Counted from the stretch's first letter, positions 1 through 13,220 are shown. The stretch is 64,000 bases of DNA from Chamaecyparis obtusa (GCA_027943335.1 BSBK01001879.1:1322501-1386500); one strand, 5' to 3'. Numbers and translations are program-made. The notes: generated by a model not told the origin, from the sequence alone.

Positions 1-640
1 GATTTTGATTTAGTTTCTCTATTTTGATCTCTAAGTGGCTTACAACCATAGAGAAGTATATGCAAATTTACGGATGTAGTTGGAGGATACATAGCAGTTG
101 ATAATTCACAAGAAATCTATGCATCCAATTTGAATAGCAATTAATACAAAGAAATAGGGTCCTCCAATGGCCCAATCATCAGGACCTTGACTATCCCCTC
201 AACTAGTGACCCTTCAAAACTGGGTTATCATGCAATCGGTGAGTGATCCTTCATTCTCCCGATCTGCCTTGCATCCAAACATATTGGAAATACACAATAC
301 AATGATAACAAGTCTTTCAGAATCCCCCTTCCCTCAAGGAACACTATCAACCATCCTTTCCACATAGCATTTCACTGTTGTATGAGTGGATTGTGCAGGA
401 ACAGTTAACATTAAACAAGGAGCAAACTCCTCAACACATCTTGGAAACTATTGAATTCAATAATAAATGAAACCTAACACCAACACTATTCCTTCCATTC
501 ACTTCTACCAAGAATAAAAAATTTAATCCATTCAACATTACATATAATCATTAGACAGTTACATTTCCTGACTGTGTAGAGGAATAGTCACAACCAAAAT
601 GATCAAAACTACTTTCACCCTTGCACAAGCTATTCCTCAC
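1..640 (-). repeat. Dispersed repeat, inverted relative to copies at 8455-10075
   Basis: Bases 1-540 are an approximate reverse complement of 9450-9970 (shared: second-copy motif AAGGATCACTCACTGATT, the ATGCATGGATTTCTTGTGAATTAT stretch, TATACTTCTCTATGGTTGTAAGCC). Bases 370-640 recur in direct orientation at 10685-10935 and in part at 11364-11440. There is no coding potential. Together these form an inverted-plus-direct repeat field on both sides of the transposase gene inside the CACTA element. Confidence 0.7.
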
Positions 641-700
641 TCTTAATGAGTTATAAACATGCCATTGTTTTAGTTTTGCTTGCGAGTTATGATAATTTTT

Positions 701-905
701 GTAAACATGTTATTGGTTCAGTTTAGTGTATTCATTTTTGTCAGACAAATCTTCATTGTCTTCTAATTGTCTTCTTTATATAGTAGCATGCATTAATTGG
801 TTGACAAATAAAGAAGCATTTAGACAATCGAAAGACAATGAAGATAATTTTAAATGCATCTAACACAATTTTTTTTTACAATATTGAACCAATGACATGT
901 TTACA
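701..905. mobile_element. Small foldback (MITE-like) element
   Basis: The left end GTAAACATGTTATTGGTTCA (701-720) is mirrored by TTGAACCAATGACATGTTTAC at the right (885-905). Inside, AATCTTCATTGTCTT and AAGACAATGAAGAT are also inverted. This makes a roughly 205-bp imperfect foldback. Related ends occur at 8431-8450, 10661-10680, 11805-11825 and 12013-12030, so it is a small family. No coding capacity and no clear target duplication were found. Confidence 0.55.
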
Positions 906-1804
906 AAAAAGAAATAGAGTGATAATAATATGCTGAAAATTGTATTCTATTTAATACACGTCAAAGGACCAGTCCCAACAATTCTTAAACATACTTTATT
1001 CGATATGATGAATTCTTAAACAATTAAGGTTGGAGTAGACATAGTTATCACACAATTTTTTTGTGTGGTACAAGGAAGATTTGGCTGATCAAGAGTGAGG
1101 CCTTCTTTAAAATCTCATATAAATTTGGCTGATTAAGATGAGAAGAAAAACATAATTCATTAGTTAAATTTTTCAATTTCATGTATTTTTTCTCCTATTT
1201 ATTAGGTGCATGAGTTGAAGGTTGAATATAAGAGTCTTATAATGTTGTGTTACCTTAAATCTCAAGTTTTTGATACTCCTATGATGATCTTTCTCAACAA
1301 GTATTTTATTCTATTGTTATTTTTTGAATAACATATTGGGCAAATACAAAATTGTGTACTTCTACAGGACAGTTAACACAAAATTGAAGCATCAAACAAG
1401 ACTTGATCAAGTTGCAGGTGGAACGTGCACTCAAATAGTAAGTAATGTAGAATAACAAAATAAGTAATCTGTCGTGTCTACATTTTGTTATTTTTTGAGA
1501 TTACATCCATGTTCTATATTCACAGAATGGTTCAAAATTGAAATTTATAATTCGATAAAAGTACTGACGGGTGTTGTTCCCTACACCCTCAATCAACAAC
1601 TTGCCTCCATTTTATTTTGATTTACAAACTACTATATTTTTTGAATAGCTTTCTTTCTTGCCACAATAGGAAAGAGTTTGAGGTGGAAGACTACAATAAT
1701 AGAAGTGTTTCAATTTGGTATACTATACTACAACATCATTTCATAACTAAGTTTTCAATTTCTATATATAATTAGGTTATAGATAATCTAAGTGAAGAAG
1801 CATC
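906..1804. other. Non-coding stretch upstream of the transposase
   Basis: AT-rich sequence without a convincing ORF. The segment around 920-1010 is the reverse complement of a segment near 11900-11990 (CAAAGGACCAGTCCCAACAATTCTTAAACATACTT type), part of the same inverted-repeat field. The remainder is presumably 5' flank or untranslated leader of the transposase gene; no promoter could be assigned. Confidence 0.4.
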
Positions 1805-4800
1805 ATGTCAGACAATCCAAGTGAAGAAGGTAATGGGGATGCAATCAATAGATTATGGTCGAACTTGAAAAGAAAAGGCGATGGAAAATGTTATTGTCCC
1901 TGCAATAATTGTAAGGGCTTAAACATTAGAAGATTGCTAATCAAAATAGCTAAGAGACATTGTAGGGATAATGGTCACATTGAAGGAGGCTTTGATTATC
2001 ATGAATTGGTAAGTTTTTCATTATATTTATTTAACAATTAATATATATATGAAATACACCTGATGATGAGATCATTATCATGGTTTATTTGTGTTCATCA
2101 TTTTAATATAGGTTGACCTCCCTAGGGGAGTATGTGATATGGACCATGGAGGTGTGAATATTGAGAATATGGCTTTGGAAGTGGAGGATCATGGAGGTGC
2201 AAATATTGAAGTTGAAGATTATGATCCCATAGAAGATGACAATGATGCGCCAGATGATGGTACTAATACATTGATCCATGACACATTTGGTATTGGCACA
2301 ACTGATGATGATGATCAGGATGATGTTGATGTCATCCATGATATACCTCTACTTGAGAAGGTAGCCATGCCCCTTTACAAAGGCTCCCAAACAAATCTTC
2401 TCTCTGTTATATTGTTGTTCTTGAACTTGAAGGTTATGAATGGTTTATCCAACACAACAATGTCACGTATGCTATGGTATGTCATATATTTCACTATAGT
2501 AATTAAATGGTGAAACATGTACCATAAATATTGTTAATATTAACAACATATATATATATTTTATAGATTGATAGGTGAGTTCTTGTTACCACCATCAAAT
2601 ATTCTCGCTCACTCATATCGAGAATTATGTGCCACTATGAGAGATATTGGAATAGAGTATCAAGCAATAGATGCTTGTCCCAATGATCATATTATTTATC
2701 ATAAAGAACATGAATTTTCAATAGAATGCCCTGAATGTCATACGAGTAGATATTGAACATATCAAATAACAAAAAAGGTGCCTCACAAGGTTCTTCGTTA
2801 CATCCCCATTATACCACGTTTGCAAAGATTATTTAGGTGTAATAGCTTGCCACAATTTATGGATTACCATGCACACAATAGGAGTCAAGATGACATTATT
2901 CGAATGCCTGCGGATGGTTCTATATTTAAGGATATAGAGGAAAAGTGGCTGCACTTTATCGAAGAACCTTGAAATCTCAAGCTTTCAGTGGCAGCGAACG
3001 ATGTCAATCCATTTGGAGAGCTAAGATCTGTTTGCACTGTTTGGCCTATTTTTGTCATCAACAATAACATTCCTCCATTGATGTCAATAAAGAGGGAGCA
3101 CATTATGTTGGCAATGATTGTTCTAGGTATTTGATCATTTAATAGTTATTTGCATGTAATTATAAATCTTGTAGTAAAATGGTCACAATAATTATATAAT
3201 GTTGTTGTTCATTCAACTAGGTAAATACCAAGTTAAAGATATGAATGTTTATATTGAGCCTCTTATCGACGAGTTGGTGGAGTTATGGAAAGGTGTCACT
3301 ATGTATGACATCTCTAGACCAATAGGATATAGACAATTTCAATTCCATGCAATGCTTGTATGGACAATACATGATGCCCCAGGGCTAACACATTTTTTTG
3401 GTATGTTATGGTGAATTCAAGTTGCACATGATAATTCTAAAAATAAAAATTAACATATTTAATCCAATTGTATCATTACCTTGTAGGTCTTCAAACAAAG
3501 GAAAAATTTGCATGTCCAGTTTGTGGTCTAAAGATGAAATCTCATTATTCAAAAAGTTTAGGAAAGCAGGTGTTTGATGAGTATAGACACTTTCTCCACA
3601 AAAATCATAACTATCGAATTACCAAAAAAAATCTTTTCAATAGGAAAGAAGAGACTACATCTAAACCATGGAGAATGACACCTCACTTATGGAAGTTGGA
3701 ATATAATAGAATTAATCATCAAGGTACTACCATTCTACCTAATGGTTTATGTTTGGAATTTGTATATTTTTATTGTGTTTTATTTGCTGATTATGTGATT
3801 GATGATTGTAAATGTCGTCAAGGCAACACTACTGAGCACCTTCCAAAAGGACTAAAGAGTTATCCCAAACAATTTATTAGGTTGCTCTACTACGAGAAGC
3901 TACTTGATGTGCATTTTTTTGATACTATGCATATTGGAAAGAATGTAATGGAGACATCGTGAAAGATATTGGATGGAAGGTGTGACAAAGAAAAAATTGT
4001 CAAAATTTGTAGCGACATTCATGAATCCAATCATGCAATGAAAAATTTCATTGAATCAAATAGAAATGGAGAATGGATTAATACAAGTGCCCTTCCTTGG
4101 TTATTAACAGAACAACAAGGTGATGCCATAAAAGAAGTCATACAAAAAAAATTGATTTCCCATAGGATTTGTTGCAAACATAAGCAGTACCATATCAAAG
4201 AAAGGTGAATTTGGGCCAGGGTTGAAAATGCATGATTGGCATACCTTCATCAAGGTAAGTCATGCTCTTTTGTATTTACAATATATTTGTAAACTGCATG
4301 TACTTCTCATTGTATTATATGAGAAAAGAATGACATGATTATTTTTATAATTGTTGCAGTACGTGCTACCCCTATCTCTCCCAGAGAACTTTGACAATAA
4401 CATCAAACAAGTGATATATGATTTTGGAAAATACATGAGGTAAGTAATGATATCTATTCAATTTGTTGTATATATATATTGTAAAGTCTCATGTTTATAT
4501 ATTTTTGTGTCTTGAATGTCTTCAACTTTTTTCAATGCACAAGAACACTACCTCATACACCAAGTTGAGGAGATTGAAATGTGTGGACCTGTACACACTC
4601 AGTCAATGTGGATGGTTGAGAGGCACTTGAAATTTTTGAAGGCTTTGGTTTGGCAAAGAGCACATCCTGAGGGTTCTATGGTGGAGGGATATATGGTATA
4701 CCAGATTATGGTGTATGTTACTGAATATCTTCCTAAGCTTGTAGCAAAGATCCATATAGATCGCATTTGGGATCTCGACACCATTAGAAAATTTGAAGGG

Positions 4801-6516
4801 GAGTACTTAGTGGGGGAAGGTAGAATGAGGAAAGTGAGAGGTAATAAATTATAAGATGTTATTGTAGCTGTTAATTAATTCTTAATCTTCAAAATTAATC
4901 GGTTGTAAGTCGTCTATTTATTTTTTGTACAGCTACTCGAGAGTGGGATGCAATACATTTGTATATTGCAAACAATCAAGATTGGATGATGAAATGGATT
5001 GAACGATGTCATCATTTAGGTTGCACATAACATGGGAAGCTGTGTCTTCATTGGTTAATGAAGCTCATCATAACAAAGATCCAAATGTTACCCAAAGGGA
5101 AATAGATTTAGCACATGGTTTAAAAGATTTACAGGTACATATAAATTTGTTAATCACTCGTATGTTTATGAACTCTTGATGCATTAATTTATACATGTTT
5201 TACATATTTTTCCAAGTCAAACACCACAAGGCTATGTTTTGCAATGGTCATAAATTTCACATCAAAAATTTGGATGACACAAAGAAAACTTGTGATTCTG
5301 GGATAAGTGTAGTCTTTCAGGTGACTAATATTTCATCTAGAAATGACTTACATCCTCAAGAGTCCGAAAATCAATACTATGGCATTTTGGATGATATACT
5401 TGAGTGTGACTTTAATTCCTTTAGATTAGTTCTCTTCATTGTCAGATGGTATAGGCTACGACTTAATCAAAATGATCCTGATAGAACTATTATTGAACAT
5501 GACAATGGATTTCCAATGATTAATACAAGGTGGTTTGAGCCAGTTGGGGATGAACCCTATGTTCTTCCAAGACAATGTGAGTAGGTATTTTACTCAGAGG
5601 TTCCACATAAATTAGGTTGGTCATTTGTTGTTAGACATGATCCAAGAGGAAGGCCAATGAGGTATAATGCGATGGAAGAAGATTGTGAACAACTAGAAGA
5701 TGATGTAGATGATGATCACGAACAACAGTTAGTTGATGATGTTCCTGACGCAACTTTTCTTGAAGAAGAAGAAGATGACGATGATGATGATGCTACTGAT
5801 GATGCTACTAATGATGCTACTGATGATGATGATGATGATGTTGTTGTTGATGATGGTGATGATGATGATGATGATGATGATGCTGATGTTGATGCCGATG
5901 ACAATGATGAAGATGAAGACAATGATGGTGGTGGTGATGATGTCGACATCAACGATGATCATGGTGATTAGTTGGATGAAGAAGAAGATGAATGACATGA
6001 ATGAAATGTGTAGTTACGTGATCACTGCTTAATCTATTTAATATTGATTTCTTGATAGAAATGTGTAGTTATGCAATCAATGCTTAATCTAATTAATTCA
6101 TGATGTACTTACAATGGGATGCTTATGGTTTTTAATGTACTTACTATGTGATTTTGAGTATATGTATCATGAGTTTTTTAGCTAACATTAGATAATTGAA
6201 TTACATATGTAGGTACCCAGACTCCTTTCACGAGCATCCCACACAGTCTCATGGATCGACAAACTAACCTCGATGTTGATGATGTGACTAGATCAGGTGA
6301 AGAGCTATACGATTATGGCTTGTAAAGTATTGAAATACTTTAAAATGTTTAAAATATTTTTAATTATAATAAAATGTTTTTAATTTAACCCTTTTATATG
6401 TTATTGCAGATGACCCCCCTTTCCATCAACAGAGAACTAGGCGTGCATTGAGATCTAATGAGAGGGTAGATGATCATGATGATGATATCGATACTCATCT
6501 TAGAATTATATCTTAA
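1805..6516 (+). pseudogene. TNP2-like CACTA transposase, multi-exon, degenerate
   Basis: The product would bind and mobilise CACTA ends in the nucleus. Putative exons with GT/AG borders: 1805-2008 (transposase-associated N-terminal domain, CPCNNC motif), 2112-2476, about 2567-3126, 3221-3400, 3487-4254, 4360-4439, about 4516-4840, 4933-5134, 5217-5971, 6214-6295 and 6410-6516. Recognisable TNP2 pieces are ACPND, VLRYIPIIPRLQRLF, VNPFGEL, DELVELWKGV, CPVCGLKM and HFFDTMHIGKNV. They are followed by a DUF4218-like block (EMCGPVHTQSMWMVERHLK, HPEGSMVEGY) and a DUF4216-like block (YYGILDDILEC, WFEPVGDEPYVL). In-frame stops interrupt it near 2756, 2972, 3962 and 5584, mostly TGA or TAG where Arg or Gln is expected, and frameshifts are needed near 4150 and 5030. 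Exon borders are my reading of splice motifs, without transcript support. Family assignment is firm; the gene is not functional as it stands. Confidence 0.85.
5699..5970 (+). repeat. GAT-rich microsatellite coding an Asp/Glu tail
   Basis: Imperfect (GAT)n with GAA and GCT codons, in frame with the C-terminal DUF4216-like exon of the transposase. It would give a run of about 90 residues dominated by Asp with Glu, Ala, Asn and Val. Repeat expansion makes all six frames open, which explains spurious Met-, Ser- and Ile-rich ORFs here. An acidic tail is seen in some transposases, but its length here probably reflects microsatellite slippage. Confidence 0.85.
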
Positions 6517-7860
6517 AAACTAGAAATCAAAAGAAAAAAAAGAAATGATTGTCATCTATGCACCTTAATTGATAATGACTAATTTTTATATGCCAATGAA
6601 TTTAATTATGTGGCAGTGAATGTTCATAAATTTTAAAATGTGTTAATGAATGTTATCGTGTGATAATTAATGAATGTCACATTTTATTAATGTGTGAATG
6701 AATATTATCATGTGATAATTAATGAATGTTACATTTTATTAATGGATGAAATAATGAATGAATGTTAGATGTTAATGGGGAATTTAGAGTGATGTTAGGG
6801 GGGGGGTGGGGCCAAATGAGCTTCCACCTTCACGTGGTTGGCCCTGTTTAGTACAGAATATAAAACTATTCTTGAAGCAAAGTGAAGCTCAATAAGTTTG
6901 TTCCTTATATAGGGTCTCAAGTGTAGCTTTTATCTCACTCTCAACATTGCAAGGCTTCAAGTGGTGTTCTGATATTGGTTTCTCCATCTCCCACTGACAT
7001 CTTGTCTTTCTCCTAAGAACTCTCACTGAGCTATGATACATGGATGAGTAGAAGATGTCCCTTACAGGTTACACATATATAATACTGTAGGTGCACCTGG
7101 GATTGGCCCAAGCACCCAAGTTCCTACCAAAGGAACCCAAGTCGAACCCAGAGGAGAACAAAAGTAGAATCAGAACCCAGCCTCAAATAAAGAACCAGAT
7201 AACTTGGCTTTTTTCTAATTCAAGTTTATTTATGAATTCTTCTCCAATTCCAACTTGATTATTCCATATTTTATTTTTCAATTTTCCTTCTTCCTCACTC
7301 CAAATTCAAGGATCACCACCCATGACTTATGTTTTTATTTACTTTTACTAATTGTGCTATTTCAAGGATCACCACCCATGACTTGGTTAAGATGATGAAT
7401 GCTGGCAATGCCTTTATTACCTAGGAATCACCGCCCACCATTAATGAATATTAATGATCATTGTTTCCTAAGGGTAATCACTGTTTGTGTTTGCTGATCA
7501 CCCAAGTCTTTGGCTGTGATTTGCATGCTATGAGGTTTGTCAGAAGTGGGGGTATGACATGTTGGTTGGATTATAACATATTGACACTTACACCATGAAG
7601 AAGAAAAATTATTAAATAGAAAGAGAGGACCAACTGAACCATCTTGTGGTCAGTCTATATCACATTGAGAAACAACGTTAAGACTTGAGAATAAAAACAA
7701 TAAAAAGTTTCTTCAAGACCATGAATGATCAACAACATTCCATTAGAAAACAAAACACTAATCTATATTATCATTAAGCCATAAAATATGTTTTTAAAGT
7801 TTAGAAGCATCACAAGAACTTTCAAGAAACATAGTACTATCCAAGGACCAAAATGAATAC
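6517..7860. other. Non-coding interval downstream of the transposase
   Basis: AT-rich 3' flank with repeated AATGAATGTTA/ATTTTATTAATG words at 6600-6770, a G run at 6799-6808, and a twice-repeated AAGGATCACCACCCATGACTT at about 7309-7327 and 7365-7384. No ORF of interest. It may be 3' UTR plus element-internal filler. Confidence 0.4.
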
Positions 7861-7865
7861 CCTCC

Positions 7866-7928
7866 AAATGATTATGATTATGTTGATGTTGATGTCTAAT
7901 GATTATGATGATGTTGATGTTGATGTCT
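7866..7928 (+). repeat. Two-copy ~31-bp tandem repeat
   Basis: ATGATTATG(A/G)T(G/T)ATGTTGATGTTGATGTCTA occurs twice back to back, with single-base differences. The short ORF that follows (7969-8166, 65 aa) matches nothing I recognise and is not called as a gene. Confidence 0.6.
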
Positions 7929-8228
7929 ATAATTTATTTCACTTACTGATGCTTGCCTAGATTGAATTTTGAATTGCCAGGCTAGAGAACGCTTTCAAAG
8001 TTTAGGGTCTGTTCTACATGATACTCTTAGTTATAGCTCAAATGCAACTCAACATATTTTTGATGCTGGGCAACCCACTGTAGAAACTCATCCGCAGGTG
8101 AAATTTAATGTTGTGAATCTTGGCATTGTTAATGTTATTACTTTTCCTCACGTTTCATATTTGTGAAAATGTTTCTTGGCACTATCTTATTCTTATTACA
8201 ATGTTCTTTGTTGTGGGGCAGCAGGTCA

Positions 8229-8452
8229 ATCTTCATTGTCTTCATTGTGGGGGACAATGAAGATTTCTTTGACAAATAGCATGTCTTCTTTAGTATCTTA
8301 TAATAACATGCTAAACTGATAAAGGTGTTATGGGCATTTAATCTGAAATTACTAATAGACTAAGCATATTATTGCTATGCTTAATGTTCCATTTAAATGC
8401 ATTTAACACAAAAAACAAATTTACAAAACCGAACCAATGACATGTTTACAAT
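8229..8452. mobile_element. Second, rearranged foldback (MITE-like) copy
   Basis: Contains the small hairpin AATCTTCATTGTC / GACAATGAAGATT (8229-8241 and 8253-8265). It ends with ACCGAACCAATGACATGTTTAC, the same right end as the 701-905 element. The left GTAAACATG end is missing or diverged, so this copy is truncated or internally altered. Confidence 0.45.
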
Positions 8453-8454
8453 AA

Positions 8455-9707
8455 AGATGTGTTGAGGAGTTTGGTCCTTGTTTAATGTTAACTGTTCCTG
8501 CACAATCCACTCATACAATAGTGAAATGCTATGTGGAAGGGATGGTTGATAGTGTTCCTTGAGGGAAGGGGGATTTTGAAAGACTTGTTATCATTGTATT
8601 GTGTATTTCCAATATGTTTGGATGTAGGGCAAACCGGGAGAATGAAGGATCACTCATTGATTGCATGATAACCTGGTTTTGAAGGGTCACTGGAAGAGGG
8701 GAATGAAGGATCACTCACTGATTGCATGATAACCCCACCAAGCATTCTTTCCTTTAATTTTCCACAATATCTCAAAGTATGATCATTATTCTTTACTTTC
8801 TTCTATATGCTATTCTTTCTATGGTTTTGTTATCTTAGAAATATATCAAAAACATTGCAGATGTGCATATAAAAGTAAAATATTGTCCTTCAATTGTTCC
8901 ACATTGAAGCATTCCTCTTTGGAGTATTCTCTTCGTTTGTACAATATTTGTCAAAAATGGTTCCCATATTTCTTCAAGATCTATTTTAATCTTTATATTG
9001 CAATTTTGATTAGATTTGACCTATAGTTGATTTCATTAGTATTTTATAACATATACTCCTAATGTGAAATGTGGAGAGAAAGAAAGAGACACACTAGGTA
9101 TGAATTACATGATATACCCATCATCACTTAGCACTTAAATAATAAATTATGGATAGGGAACAACCCCCTAACCTCTGGATGATTGTTTCATGTTGGCCTC
9201 TTATTATATGCAAAGGTAGGCCTATCTTAATTAGGCTAACAACCACAGTGTAGGGGCCATAATATTTTCCCTTTAACCACATTTATAGTTTGTGAAAATT
9301 AGAAAAAATTGTTTTAGATTTATATTATCCTTTTGAACTAGCACACTGCCATCAAAATGCATAATCATTGGTCATCTCAAGAAAATTCCTATTGATTAGT
9401 AGGATATCCTTATAAAAATTTGATGCATGGATTTCTTGTGAATTATCGACTACTATGTATCTTACAACTATGGAAGGAATAGTGTTGGTGTTAGGTTTCA
9501 TTTATTATTGAATTCAATGGTTTCCAAGATGTGTTGAGGAGTTTTCTCCTTGTTTAATGTTAACTGTTCTTGCACAATCCAATCATAAAATAGTGAAATG
9601 CTATGTAGAAGGGATGGTTGATAGTGTTCCTTGAGGGAAGGGGAATTGTGAAAGACTTGTTATCATTGTATTGTGTATGTCTAATATGTTTGGTTGCAGG
9701 GCAGACT
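8455..9707 (+). repeat. Partial copies of the dispersed repeat
   Basis: 8460-8745 and 9530-9707 share the sequence around GTGAAATGCTATGT...AAGGGATGGTTGATAGTGTTCCTTGAGGGAAGG and its continuation, and are the reverse complement of 180-420. Within 8635-8740 the AGAATGAAGGATCACTCA...GATAACC block is itself duplicated. The sequence between (8760-9420) is AT-rich with no recognised feature. Confidence 0.6.
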
Positions 9708-10439
9708 AGGAGAATGAAGGATCACTCACTGATTACATGATAACCCGATTTTGAAGGGTCACTGGTTGAGGGGACAATCAAGGTCCTGATGATTGGGCCA
9801 TTGGAGGACTCTATTTCATTGTAGTAATTGCTATTCAAATTGGATGCATGGATTTCTTGTGAATTATCCGCTGCTATGTATCCTGCGACTGCATCCGTAA
9901 ATCTGCATATACTTCTCTATGGTTGTAAGCCACTTAGAGATCAAAATAGAGAAACTAAATCAAAATCATTCTTTGTCCTATTTCCTTTTAACAAAGTCTC
10001 AACTATCAATTTTACAATATACATTTGATTCCCTAAGCTATCAAATATACAAATGGCACCTACCTAGAAGCTCACCAGGAGAATGAAGGATCACTCATTA
10101 ATTGTATGATAACCTGGTTTTGAAGGGTCACTGGTTGAGGGGACAGTCAAGGTTCGGATGATTGGGCCATTGGAGGACCCTAGTTCTTTGTATTAATTGC
10201 TATTTAAATTGGATGCATGGATTTATTATGAATTATTGGATGCTATGTATCCTACAACTGCATCCGTAAATTTGCATATACTTCTCTAGGGTTGTAAGCC
10301 ACTTAGGGATCAAAATAGAGAAACTAAATAAAAATCATTCTTTGTCCTATTTCCTTTTAACAAAGTATCAACTATCAATGATACAATACATTTGATGCCC
10401 TAAGCTATCAATACAAATGGAACCTAGCTAGAAGCTCAC
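9708..10439 (+). repeat. Tandem duplication of a ~365-bp unit
   Basis: Unit 1 (9708-10075) and unit 2 (10077-10439) both begin AGGAGAATGAAGGATCACTCA and end AGAAGCTCAC, with scattered substitutions. The unit is the reverse complement of roughly bases 1-240, so a repeat present once left of the transposase occurs in tandem, inverted, to its right. Confidence 0.75.
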
Positions 10440-12720
10440 GGGCTGTCCATTTGATAACCACAGTCAACATTTCAAAAAAATGGATATCCTTGAGCACAAG
10501 CACCAATAAAATCAAATAATGGAGTTAAAGCATGAGCTAGGGCACGACACCAGTAGAATGCGGTCATTTCAGTGACAAAAATTTAGAATGCGGTCCTTTG
10601 GCATGTATTAAATAGAATAAAATTTTTAGCATATTATTATCATTCTATTTCTTTGTTGTAAACATGCCATCGGTTCAGTTTTGTAACTTCACTATTGTAT
10701 GAGTGGATTGTGTAGGAACAGTTAACATTAAACAAGGAGAAAACTCCTCAACACATCTTGGAAACCATTGAATTCAATAATAAATGAAACCTAACACCAA
10801 CACTATTCCTTCCATTCACTTCTACCAAGAATAAAGCATTTAATCCATTCAACATTGGATATAATCATTAGATAGTTACATTTCCTGACTATGTAGAGGA
10901 ACAGTCACGACCAAAATGATCAAAACTACTTTCACCCTTGCACAAGCTATTCCAAACTTCAAGTAAAATGAGAAATATGCTATATCAAATCATTCATATT
11001 CATAGTAACCATTTGAAGGATCATTTTGTCAATGAACCCTCTGACTGTACCCCTGTGGTAGATAAAGGAAACCTCAAAATAGAGAAAGGAAACTTAGTAA
11101 AACCAGTCTATGCCGATGTTTGTGAGGGTATAGTCATGATAAGTTCCTCTCAACCTCTCCAAACATGTAAGATTGTCTTTAAATACTTTATTGATCTCTT
11201 CTAAACATTAACCAAATCAAACCTACATTTGAATCCACACACAATAACCCCAAAATGAAGGGTTTTGTATCCTTTAATGAATCTCAGTCACTGGTAGCGC
11301 ATGGATAGTCAAACCAGTAGTCTCCAAAGCATTCAATAAGTGACTAGATTGTATTTAATACACACTATTCCTTCCATTCACTTCTACCAAGAATAAAGCA
11401 TTTAATCCATTCAACATTACATATAATCATTAGACAGTTACATTTCCTGACTGTGTACTAGAGGAACAATCAGGAAATGTAACTGTCTAAATGATCCAAA
11501 CATTTGAAAATAGTGAATTGATATCCTTGAGCACAAGCACCAATAATATCAAATAATGGAGATAAAGCACGGGCTAGGGCACGACACCAGTAGAATACGG
11601 TCATTTCAGAGAGCATTCGTGATCAAATAAAATGCAATGCATTTGAAATTTGCAGTCGAATATGATGCCAAATGCTCAAAAGATGAAGAAACCACATACC
11701 TTCTCTTGCGCTCAGCTTTTTCTCCTCTATCCAATTGAAATAAAAATGATGAGGCCGTTTCACTTTTTTTTTTCATAGCCAAATCTTCCTTGCACCACAT
11801 GAAGAACATGCCATTGGTTCAGTTTTGTAATTTATTTTTTGTGTAATTAGTAATTGGTAGATTAAATGCATATAACACCTTTATCAATTTAATTAGCATG
11901 TTATTATCATATCAGATAAAGTATGTTTAAGAATTGTTGGGACTGGTCCTTTTGCATGTATCAAACATAATAGAATTTTTAGCATATTATTATCAATCTA
12001 TTTCTTTGTTCTAAACATGCCATTGGTTGAGTGTTGTAGATTTTTTTAATCCGTTAAATGCATTTTTTGTGAGGAGGGGTCTTGTTCTCAAGAGATTGAT
12101 GAAGATTGTGCACCTCAAAAACCAATTCATAAGGTACCAATCATGTTTCCTATTCGCTTATATTTTTGGATTGGTGAATCTCCTTATAAGTTTCATGTCC
12201 TTTCTTTTGATTACTATGGATGAGATATATATCTTACATTTAACATTCAACTTCTTTACATTTTAGAACATGTAGTGTGTTTTTTGAGGATTTTACCAAA
12301 TCAACTTTTAACATAAACCGAAAACACCAAACTGATATCTTGCCCTTTCAACTTGACAAAATATTTTCATTTGACCAATACTACAAGCAACTGAATGATA
12401 AATCCACATACTTGTATCTTTGTAAAATACTTGGAACATCAAAAAGATGGCTAAGTGGCTGCCACCATGATTTTTATCTACTGAATATGGAAAAAAAAAA
12501 ACCAAAAAAAATTGAATAGAAAACATGATTGGTCATTTCAAAGAGCATTCATGATCAAATAAAATGCAATGCCTTCTCTTGTGCTCAATCAAATTTCACC
12601 CACTCCTTTTCTCCCACTCCTTTTCTCCCACTCCTTTTCTCTACAAATGAAATAAAAATGATTTGGCCATTTCAAAACAATGAATCGATATCCTTGAGCA
12701 CAAGCACCAATAACATCAAC
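10440..12720. repeat. Mosaic of repeat fragments in the CACTA interior
   Basis: 10490-10600 recurs at 11515-11610 (TTGAGCACAAGCACCAATAA, GGGCACGACACCAGTAGAAT), with a shorter echo at 12668-12718. 10685-10935 is a direct copy of 370-640. At 11425-11493 a short inverted repeat surrounds GACAGTTACATTTCCTGA / TCAGGAAATGTAACTGTC. 11620-11640 and 12542-12570 share AGAGCATTC(A/G)TGATCAAATAAAATGCAATG. ORFs here are short and unlike any family I know. Confidence 0.6.
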
Positions 12721-13220
12721 TATTTTGATCTGTGGGTACCCTAGTGTTGGCAAGAGTTCTTTTATTAATAAGATTAATTTTCAAGCTTGAAGAAGTGATA
12801 TATTTTGGCAAATGAAGAGTAGAAAGATGATGATATTCCTGAGATCATGGATGGACACAATGTTACAGACAGAATGGGAATACATCTTTCTAGATTGGCC
12901 CTAGATCCTTCAAAAATTGGGGTAGGATCTAGACCCAGGCTAAAAAGATGTCTTCCTTTATGTTGTGGAATTATCCCTTCTTTGGCCTACACTCATTCCT
13001 CTTCTAAAAAATGGTTATCTAGAAACTTTGGATACTGTTTCTCATCCATGCACGAAATGTGCTAGTGATCATATAAAATTACTTTAGGCCTCCAGTATTG
13101 ATGAGATGTACATGTGTAAAATGTTTTTGCAAGACTGGGATCAATTTGTGCAGTGTACATAAATGCAAGGCGGTGATTATTCTTGATGATCGATAGGTAG
13201 CTAGGATAGTAGCTAGGACT
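12721..13220. other. Non-coding interval
   Basis: Contains a 72-aa frame at 12847-13065 with no recognisable motif, and AT-rich filler. Nothing supported. Confidence 0.3.

Noticed and set aside
5716..6032. Overlapping Met-, Ser- and Ile-rich ORFs around the GAT repeat
   Set aside because: They are alternative-frame readings of a trinucleotide repeat; only the Asp frame continues the transposase.
7969..8166. 65-aa ORF as a second CACTA gene (TNPA-like)
   Set aside because: No similarity that I recognise, no splice context, and it is short enough to arise by chance.
8529..8714. 61-aa minus ORF in the dispersed repeat
   Set aside because: It lies in a repeat copy; homologous copies at 180-420 and 9600 do not keep it open.
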